Below are positions 54,604 through 63,100 of a stretch of 64,000 nt of DNA, one piece after another. Each line of letters starts with the position of its first letter. Positions within the stretch are counted from its first letter, which is position 1. Below the pieces are notes generated by a model. The model saw only the letters and a program-made list of their open reading frames with translations. It had not been told where the DNA came from and searched no databases. The DNA comes from Manduca sexta (taxonomy: Eukaryota > Arthropoda > Insecta > Lepidoptera > Sphingidae), in assembly GCF_014839805.1 (NCBI RefSeq), contig NC_051124.1, forward strand, positions 2,604,001-2,668,000. Reading direction: 5' to 3'. Position numbers and translations under genes: made by a program.

Positions 54604-56124
54604 ACACCAGTAACTGTGAAAGGTTTTCCACAATTATTTTTTTAAATCCTCTCACAGTCTGACATGTATTTTGCATTTGCTGAATTTTATGATCAATTAT
54701 GTTTGACAACACATTGAGGATTGTTATATGAATATATATTATGTAACCCAATTAATTACAGTGGAATATTTCTTATTAGCAAATTATGTATAGTATTTTA
54801 TCTATATTTGCACCCAGTATGGTTCTTTGTAAATAGTAATTGTAGATAATAAATGCAACAAATATAAATGTGTAAGTTATATGAAGATGTTTATATGTTT
54901 GCTGTAAACATTAATTACTAGATGGTTATGGGCAAAATTTGACACAGAGTTAGAACAAACAATTTTTTTTTCTTCTTTTTATCAGTGAAAAATTAACAGG
55001 TATCTTTATACTCAAAAGGATGTATTTTGTCAGCAAAAACTAGTATATCATAAATATTCAATTATAAAAGTTTGAAAAGTGTAAATAATGACTAAAAGCT
55101 GTGTTTTAATAGATATATGTATATTTATAATTAATTTTAAATATTATTTTTTATTTTAATGTGACAGAAAAAACAATACGCTTATTGTATTGCTAGACTT
55201 ATTTAATTTTATTACGAAAGTCTAAGGGATTTAGGTTTAAAAATGAGTGTATTCACATTTTCCATGTTCAACAACATGATGTCTAAAACAATTAATTGTC
55301 TTAATGTCTATTATTGTTTAATCATTTGTGTTTTTATTTATGTCACAATAATTATTTACTTTCAATAAATATTGTAATTACGAGAGCTATGTGTCAATGA
55401 AATTACTGAAAATCTAATTAATATCTATTGCCTATCTCTTTAAAAATCGGGACTACGCATAGAGAGACAGATTGCTTTTGCGACCGGGGTGCCACATAGT
55501 GAGAGAGAAAAAGAGAAAAAATATATTTTTTTATGTGTGACCTCCTACAATTTGTACTATGGGTGTGATCAGTGACCACCCATGGTGTGTGTGTGTCCCA
55601 TCAAGAGCTTTACCTTGCTTTCATACCATTTCTGCGCAAAATGTGAGGCTCAATCTCTAGATTGAATATTTAAATATTTGTTTTGTTTACGTAATAAAAT
55701 TATGAACATAATATTTAATTAAATGTTATAAATTACAATATTTTTAAGTGTTACTTTTTCCGGCTGGTGCACATTTTACTTTCCGATTAGGTGAAATCTA
55801 TTTGGGTGTATTGTTTCCTTACCTTCGTCTCAGGTGTGAAATCGTATTAAAAAGATAGCGAAGTTTATCTAATGTTTCCAGTCAAAGATAAATTACCAAA
55901 ATGTTAGGAAATATTAATTAACCATAAATGTATTTATATCCTTGTCACTATTAAAATGCTGAATCTTGATCGTTTAATGTGGATTTGATAATGTTTGGAT
56001 GTTTCTTTTGGCAATTAAATCAATTATGTAAGTATAATTGCATTAGAAAACATATAACTAGGGTACTATTTATTTACACCTTGTCCAAATTAAAAAAAAT
56101 ATAACATTTACTTTTATTAATTGG
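54604..56124. other. Intergenic sequence between the Myb/SANT gene and GPANK1
   Basis: AT-rich. A purine-rich patch with gagagagacagattg and gtgagagagaaaaagagaaa sits near 55460-55520. No gene or clear repeat family seen before the palindromic element at 56129. Confidence 0.6.
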
Positions 56125-56128
56125 TTAA

Positions 56129-56486
56129 GGCGATACCTCAAGGTCCATTTTCATACATTTTGTTTCGGCTTTAATCTGGGTAACAAAACAAGTATTGGCA
56201 AGTAAAGAATTTAAATTCACGTCTAGTTAGTGATTAGTTCTCGCAGTTGAAAGAAAAACGTAAAATAATTAATAATCATGGATATTTCGGCCTTTAAAAT
56301 TTAATATGACGAAATTTTAAAGGCCGAAATATCCATGATTATTAATTATTTTTACGTTTTTCTTTCAACTGCGAGAACTAATCACTAACTAGACGTGAAT
56401 TTAAATTCTTTACTTGCCAATACTTGTTTAGTTACCCAGATTAAAGGCGAAACAAAATGTATGAAAATGGACCTTGAGGTATCGCC
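56129..56486. mobile_element. Near-perfect 358-bp palindromic MITE flanked by TTAA
   Basis: Left arm 56129-56302 and right arm 56312-56486 are reverse complements over 174/175 bases with only a few mismatches and one single-base indel, around a 9-base loop (aatatgacg). TTAA flanks both sides (56125-56128 and 56487-56490), the piggyBac-type target duplication. Ends ggcgatacctcaaggtccat and ttttcatacattttg are shared with the element at 46130-46242. It encodes no protein. It lies about 390 bp upstream of the GPANK1 start. Confidence 0.85.
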
Positions 56487-56490
56487 TTAA

Positions 56491-56874
56491 CATACCTTCA
56501 AATGGAGAAATGACATAAGTAAAATTATTTACAGCCATTCCTAGATTTTATATTTTCTAGTACTCGGTCATAAGATCTATATTTTTAGATAAAAGTCAAA
56601 AAAATTAAATAAAAATTATCACAATCGAATAATTTTAGAAGGGATATTTAGAATTCAATATTGGCGACACTAATGTCAAAACTGACAAGTGACATTAGTG
56701 AGCTTATTCATATTTTTAATTAATTAATGAATCAACAAATAAAATTTATATTTGCGACAATAATTTAAGATAAATGTTTAATTTATATATGTAAATTAGT
56801 TTTGAATATTTAATGATTATTATAGCTACGTTCAATGCGTTTCATGTAATAGTTTTAATGTGATACACCACACA
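56491..56874 (+). promoter_or_regulatory. GPANK1 upstream region
   Basis: 384 bp of AT-rich sequence between the palindromic element and the start codon, with two occurrences of gacatta/tgacatt around 56665-56700. No core promoter motif can be fixed. Confidence 0.4.
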
Positions 56875-57774
56875 ATGTCTTACAACAAATACACGAACTT
56901 CGTAAGGCCCACCTCTGTGACAACAAATCAAAATAACGTGAAACAACTCAGTGGAGAAGAAGCTAAAAAGTTATATTTGGAAGAAATAAAAGAGCCAAAG
57001 GACCCTCCGTTAGTGCATAACAACGCGTCAACAAAGACAAGTCACAATAAAACAAAGAAACATATTACGTTATCTGATAAAGACTTGTATCTCACGGTCC
57101 AAAATAATGACGTCGACACGTTAAGGCAGGTATTAGACAACTGTCCAGATAAGATTAACACAATCGACGAGTTTGGGTGGAGTTTGCTCATGATCGCGTG
57201 CCAAGCTAATTCCATAGATACCGCCCGCGAACTCCTCTTGCGAGGGGCCGACATATCTGTTAGAGATAAGGCGGGAAATTCCGCGCGTTCGCTAGTTATT
57301 AAGAATAAAAACTATCAGCTAGCTGATATATTATTAAGCCACAGAACGAAAAGTCCGGACACAATAAGAAATGATGAGCCAAAAGTAAAATTAAAAGAAA
57401 ATTATCATTGTGAGACATGTAATAAAGTGTTTGCAGATAAAGAGGAACATTTGTCTTCAACTATACACAATATTAATGCGAGCAGAGGCAAGAAGCCAAC
57501 AGCAAACTTTGTTATACCCTCCTCAAATAAAGGATATCAGTTAATGCTAAAGGATGGTTGGGACAGATTGTCCGGTTTGGGTCCTGATGGTTCAGGGAAA
57601 AAGTACCCTATCAAAACAGTACAGAAAATAGACAGGAAAGGTCTTGGACATGAAAAAAGGAAGATTGAAGACAAGAATGAAAAGACTGTCAAAGAAAAGT
57701 ATAGAAACATGATGGGAAGGGATTATAAAAAAAATAAAAATTTTGAAATAAACTTCAGAAGACAATTTTACTAA
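56875..57774 (+). CDS. GPANK1: G-patch and ankyrin repeat protein 1 homologue (GPANK1-like)
   Basis: 299 residues in one exon, starting MSYNKYTNFV at the ATG in context CACAATGTC. The frame is open 15 bases further upstream but that codon is GTG, so 56875 is the start. Two ankyrin repeats lie at about residues 68-156 (DEFGWSLLMIACQANSIDTA, RDKAGNSARSLV), a C2H2-like finger at about 178-198 (CETCNKVF...H...H), and a G-patch at about 220-260 (GWDRLSGLGPDGSGKKYPIK, RKGLG), with a basic tail. This order is that of GPANK1. G-patch proteins often activate DEAH-box RNA helicases; the exact role of GPANK1 is not well established, so a nuclear RNA-related function is inference. It is convergent with colt, the two stop codons being 476 bp apart. 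Confidence 0.9.
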   Translation: MSYNKYTNFVRPTSVTTNQNNVKQLSGEEAKKLYLEEIKEPKDPPLVHNNASTKTSHNKTKKHITLSDKDLYLTVQNNDVDTLRQVLDNCPDKINTIDEFGWSLLMIACQANSIDTARELLLRGADISVRDKAGNSARSLVIKNKNYQLADILLSHRTKSPDTIRNDEPKVKLKENYHCETCNKVFADKEEHLSSTIHNINASRGKKPTANFVIPSSNKGYQLMLKDGWDRLSGLGPDGSGKKYPIKTVQKIDRKGLGHEKRKIEDKNEKTVKEKYRNMMGRDYKKNKNFEINFRRQFY

Positions 57775-58250
57775 CATTTTATCTTTTATTTAAAAATCCT
57801 TATCAATAATAACAGAAAAATTCAGAACCAAAGTCCAAATGATGTACAATGCCAAACTCTCATTTTCACCTTTGGCCTTTGGCAATTGAATGAAACACAA
57901 TGTTAAAAATAGATGGAATTTATTTCCTCATAAAGGCACTGAACACAACATGGACAGCTGTTGCTAGTTGATATGACAGCTGTTATAATTTTCACAGAAG
58001 TGCTAATAAAAACACATAATAAATCATTGAACCAATTGTTGAACAAACAACAATAATTGTCATGTACCTGTTCATTCACATTGAAAACAAAGTGTCAACA
58101 TAAAAATATATATTTAAATTACATTTGTATTCTTCATACCATCTGAATATCTAATAAACAAGTTTACAAAATAATACTTCTTAACCTACTATAAAACTTA
58201 ACAATTACTTTACAACTTTGTTAGATTTATCTATTCATATAGCTACACTA
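57775..58250. terminator. Shared 3' region of GPANK1 (+) and colt (-)
   Basis: Plus-strand AATAAA at 58005-58010 and 58018-58023 would serve GPANK1; minus-strand AATAAA (tttatt on plus) at 57919-57924 would serve colt. If these are used, the two 3' UTRs overlap by roughly 100 bases. Confidence 0.5.
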
Positions 58251-59147
58251 TCAAAGGTTAGGTGCCACCCAATCCAGGAATTTGACTGCAAGCTCAAATC
58301 CCACAAAGCAAGCGGCATTTGCTGGGAAAGCTCGTATCATAACGGGAGTGACCCCCTTATACAATGCAGTTGGCCCCTCCCGTTCCATTAGCTGTTTGAA
58401 AACATCTCTCATTCCATTAGGATATGTGCCCTCTGGAGCAGTTTGCAACCTGCTTTTTAATACATCAGCCGGCATGCCAACCAGCCAGTTAGCTATTCCA
58501 GCGCAACCACCGGCCACTATAGTTGCCAACATCTTGATTTTTGCACTCGCATCCTCTGGAACTAGTACTTCTTTGACCCACTCGTAGGTCATGAAGTACA
58601 TACCGCTTGCGGGTACGTCTCTGAGGATTGTGGCCACACTGCCCTTGTAAATACTTCTTATACCGCCCTCTGAATATAGCTGCCTGGCGCAGTCAACCAT
58701 GCCGTTATATTTTTGGGGCACATTTCCTCCTTGTTGAATTTGAAGTAAACATTTAATACGCTCGCCAGGCGCCATTATTGATGTTGTGAACACTCCAGAG
58801 AAAGCACCGGCTGCGAAAAGCTCAGACTTGGTCAGGACCTGATTCTCGTCGCTCTTAATTAATTTCTTACCGAGACCAAATCCGAAAAAGCTGATCGCGA
58901 AAATTGGAGCCACTCCCGTGAGAGGTGCGGACATACCCTTGTACAGACCGCGGAAACCTTCTTTCTGTACTGTCTTCTTAAAACAATCCCAAGTGCCAGC
59001 GTAGAGCGCGACCTCGCCCGGTTTGGGAAGGGGCATAGTTTGTAATCTTACTTTTATTGTGTCCATAGGGTGTCCTGATAAAACAGTGCACACACCGCCG
59101 AAACCTCCACATAGAAAATATTTAACTGGACTACTATTCTCAGACAT
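58251..59147 (-). CDS. colt: Mitochondrial carnitine/acylcarnitine carrier (SLC25A20, congested-like trachea)
   Basis: 298 residues, single exon, start ATG at 59147. Three mitochondrial carrier repeats, each with the PxD/ExxK/R signature: [11 protein letters not shown] (about residue 27), [11 protein letters not shown] (127) and [11 protein letters not shown] (226), plus the matching [18 protein letters not shown] and EGPTALYKG loops. The sequence is carnitine-carrier type throughout (for example [12 protein letters not shown] near the C-terminus and [15 protein letters not shown]). It exchanges acylcarnitine for carnitine across the inner membrane and so feeds fatty-acid oxidation; the Drosophila homologue is colt. 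Length is usual for the family. Head-to-head with the SMARCAL1 gene, 642 bp apart. Confidence 0.95.
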   Translation of the reverse strand: MSENSSPVKYFLCGGFGGVCTVLSGHPMDTIKVRLQTMPLPKPGEVALYAGTWDCFKKTVQKEGFRGLYKGMSAPLTGVAPIFAISFFGFGLGKKLIKSDENQVLTKSELFAAGAFSGVFTTSIMAPGERIKCLLQIQQGGNVPQKYNGMVDCARQLYSEGGIRSIYKGSVATILRDVPASGMYFMTYEWVKEVLVPEDASAKIKMLATIVAGGCAGIANWLVGMPADVLKSRLQTAPEGTYPNGMRDVFKQLMEREGPTALYKGVTPVMIRAFPANAACFVGFELAVKFLDWVAPNL

Positions 59148-59789
59148 TTTCGTTTCGTAATATCGTTCGAAAAGGAAAGGAAAAGTATCTTCTAAAACCT
59201 GTTACTCGGCTACCTACTTCCTAACTTATCAACAGCTGTCTTTGGCATTGAATTAAAATGTCAAAGTCCATGTTGCGTTCCCTTATAGCATTATCTTACT
59301 TTATAGATCTGTAGCATTATTGTAGTTTGAGTGTTTTTATTTACCACCTTCTATCTGTTTGTTACATTTTCATGTACTAAAATGTTACCTTCAATTTAAA
59401 GTTACGTTACTAAGGTAACTTTTAAAGTTACGTTTTTTTTTATAATTTTAATTCGGTTTAAACAATTAAATACTTTTATTTTATCTAAGGGTATAGAAAT
59501 GGGTAGGTAATTACCAATGGTAGATACGCAAAATTGAGAGGACCCACGAGTTAAACTGTACTTTTAAAACTGACAGTTGACAGCTAAAGATCATTGACGT
59601 TTAATATTTGAATTCTAGAATTCTACTTTATTGGTTTCTGATTTAAATACTTCGTAAATATTTTTGAGGAAATTATCAATGGGCGCAAATATTACATACG
59701 TTAATTCGTCATAAATTATTAATGATTTCATTATATGAAGACTATTTTAATATTTATGAACACTTAATAATTTAAACAGAAACTTTACA
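59148..59789. promoter_or_regulatory. Bidirectional promoter region colt / SMARCAL1
   Basis: 642 bp between the two divergent start codons; both 5' UTRs must lie here. It contains a small inverted repeat, aaagttacgttac / gtaacttttaaagttacg, near 59399-59430. No CpG island; individual promoter elements not identified. Confidence 0.5.
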
Positions 59790-60126
59790 ATGTCGTGCAC
59801 AAAGGAAGAAATAGAAAAGAAACGTTTAGCCGCTTTACAAAAACGGCTAAGTAAACTGGAAAATAATAGTTTACCAATGAGTCCGAACCGTTTACAAGGA
59901 ACTTACGCTTCTCCAATACGAAGTTCGTTTAATTCACGCCAAAGTTTTCAGCCATATGCGAGAAATAGTGTCACAAATAATGCGCACACTGAGTGCAGCG
60001 TGCCTGTAGATAAAGTGGTCACCGGAACTGTGTATCTCATATCTGAAGACAGGTTCGAGGTGAATCCATCGGAGTTCTGCAGTCCTCTTATCAATATATT
60101 CTCTAAAATACCTTCTAAAAGTTATG
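59790..60126 (+). CDS. Marcal1: SMARCAL1 exon 1 (RPA-binding motif, start of HARP)
   Basis: 112 codons plus one base, start ATG in TACAATGTC. The frame stays open past the donor (gtatgg) for about 28 codons, but the exon joined to exon 2 gives [13 protein letters not shown], the expected HARP continuation, so the donor is well supported. Confidence 0.9.
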
Positions 60127-63100
60127 GTATGGCATTAAAAATAATCACTCATTTAACCATTTCACAAAACTCGTTTTTCTTACGTAAATTTAAATTAAAA
60201 GAACTATGTTAACCACAATATAAGGATGATAAGAAAATTAATAATATATTAAATATAGGAAAATTACAATTTTATTCAACTTTTGTTATGTATTTCAGAT
60301 CCCAAATCAAAACTATGGAACTTCTCAATAGACCATTACCAAGACCTGATGTCCAAAGTTGCCCCTCTAGCTCCACATATAGTCATAGGGGCTCTACCAC
60401 CTTTTATCCTTAAGGTAAGACAATCATCACAACTTAAGTGTCTAATATTGTTTTTGATGAGGTGACGCATGGCTCTATTGCCATTTGCTTTATATCATAT
60501 TTTGTATAATAGCTGAGAAACAACTTAAACACGCTGCTGTGTGTTGGATATTTTTATTTGATAGTGTAGCTACACTTATACATTATTAAATGACCCAGTA
60601 TATTTCATAGTTGTTATAAATTATTTTAGTATTATTGTTTTTTTTTTGTTAATTTTTAGTTATTGTTAAATACTTTAATGTGGATTTTCTCCGCACTTTT
60701 ACGGTGATGTGCGTTTATTAGCTTATATAATTAATCAGACTTTGTATAGAAGACTTATTCAAAAAAAAAAAAATTTATAACAATATTATAAAAGAATGGA
60801 CAATTGATGACAAAAAAAAAACCCAGAGTTTCTTTCTGCCTTTCTTCTTCGGGCAGTCATCGCTTAGGTAGTTAGTGAAAGGCTGGTAGGTTAGCTAGGT
60901 TAGGGCTTTTATTGTCCTCATCGGTGAGGATCGCAACGCGTTTCTCCCTTATTGCTTATTTAAAAATACATATATACATCATTTTATTTCTTCTTCCCTG
61001 TCAGCCCGAGCTGGCTTCTTTGTTTACTAAGTATATTTTTAATTTATTTTATTTTAAAATATAAATTGTCTTTGTTTATATAAGCTAATTTAATTAAGTA
61101 ATAATTAAATATTCTCATGTATCTTGACTTATCATAAGTGCAATTATGTTCGCCTATGTGATGAATAAAGCATTTTATTTTATTTTATGCATGTGCTCTA
61201 GTTGTTTGGCAAGTAATTTAATAAAAACCTTATTCATACATCCATTTAATATATGTACATTTGTAAATTACAGGTGTTGAGGGAACAGACTATGGATCCA
61301 AACAATGTTGATTTGACTCCAGTAGAATCTACTCTAAGAAATAAACTATTGCCGTTCCAAGCAGACGGAGTCAGGTTTGTCAACATCATCATATTTATCT
61401 GAATAAAATCAGTTGTACTTATAATAATAAGAAAATTAAGATTAGAATTATTATTTGGATTTAAAATTTAGCTAACAACATGTAATTTTTGAAGTTTGCT
61501 GGTATTGTGTTTCTTTTTAAGTATGGTGTTAAAATCAAAGATTACAATATCAATAAATCACCCATTGGAAAATGATGGTTATAATGAGTTTGTAAATGTT
61601 GTTAGTGTGATAGCTTAAGATGCGATTTGTTCGTCAGGTTCGCAATCGCGCGCCGCGGGCGGTGCATGATCGCGGACGACATGGGACTAGGCAAGACGTA
61701 CCAAGCGCTCGCTATAGCCAGCTACTACAGGCACAACTGGCCTCTGCTGATAGTCACTACTTCCTCCATGAGGTATAACAGTCAATGAGATTCAGTTAAT
61801 GTGTTGTAGATATCAGAAAATACTAAAACCGTACTGTCCCCACAGCATAATTGTGTTGACTGGCGAGTGATAGTCATCTCTTGCGAGTCAACTGTACCTG
61901 GACCCCACACTGCTAACCATCAGGTGCAGTGAAGTAATTTTGCCTTGACCATGTAACTTAAAATAAAATCGACTAGCTTTATGACAAATATTAGTTGTGT
62001 CAATAAATAAAAAATATATATAAATGTTACAGAGAAACTTGGCAAAATAAAATCGTGGAGTTGCTGCCCTCTGTGCTCTTGATGAACATAGTGACACTCT
62101 CTACAGGGAAGGACACTCAGCTACTTTCTGAAAGACAGGTATTTTTAATATACTTTAAGGCAGTTTTCCAAAGTGATAACTACATCCTAATTTGGCCATG
62201 GAAATAGTTTAATTATGCTCGTAATGTACATCAGAAGGAAGTCTAAATATTTTATTTCTTACTATTTATTTTTCTTTCTTACACTGGCTTACATATATTA
62301 TAAATGTGAAAGTATGTAAAAATGTTAGGAGGTAAGTTAGAAATAAACACCGAAAGAGCTCAACGGACTTGGCTGAAACTTAGCACACTACTAGACCATG
62401 TTCTAGATTACTCCATAGACTATTTTTATCCTTGTAATTTGCTCTCATGTGAAATGATTTAATTCTTCATCTGATTTTTAATTGAAGCACTATTTTAAAG
62501 ACTTATAGTCGGAGAAGCTTTCCATGTGGGCGAATTGGGGGACAATATCTAGTAATCTATAGTATAATAAAAATATATATTTGTTATTATTTTCAGCCAG
62601 AAGTCGTCATAGTGAGCTATAAAATAGCTAGCATGTACACAGATTTGTTAAAAAGCAAGAAATTTGGTGTTGTTATCATTGTAAGTATTCTTATATTTCA
62701 ATATTGATTAATATTTTGTGTTACCCTGCCATATGCAAATAATATTTTTAAGTTAATTGCATTTGTTCTAATCAACCTTTTAAATTACTTAAAATAGATT
62801 AATTTTGTATATTTAATTTAATTATTATTAATTATAAACAAAATGTTACTACAATTTTTTAGAAGGGGTCAAAAATGACCCAACACTTAATTTAAGCATG
62901 GACAAAATCTATAATAATTTAATTGCAGAATGCGTTACATATTGTGATAAAAATAAAACGTAAAAGTATTGCGCACTTCTAATATTCGCATAACATAGTT
63001 CCGAAATTAAAACAAAATATCTTGCAGTAGCTAAACGTAAAAAAATGATTAAAAAAGTTTTTCATAATTTTTGAAACTAATATAATGTATGCTATTTATA

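Noticed and set aside
56860..56874. GPANK1 start at 56860 (MIHHTMSY)
   Set aside because: The codon at 56860 is GTG; the first ATG in frame is at 56875.
57042..57777. Minus-strand open frames inside GPANK1
   Set aside because: Antisense shadows of the real coding frame.
58282..58587. 101-codon plus-strand frame inside colt
   Set aside because: Antisense shadow of the carrier gene.
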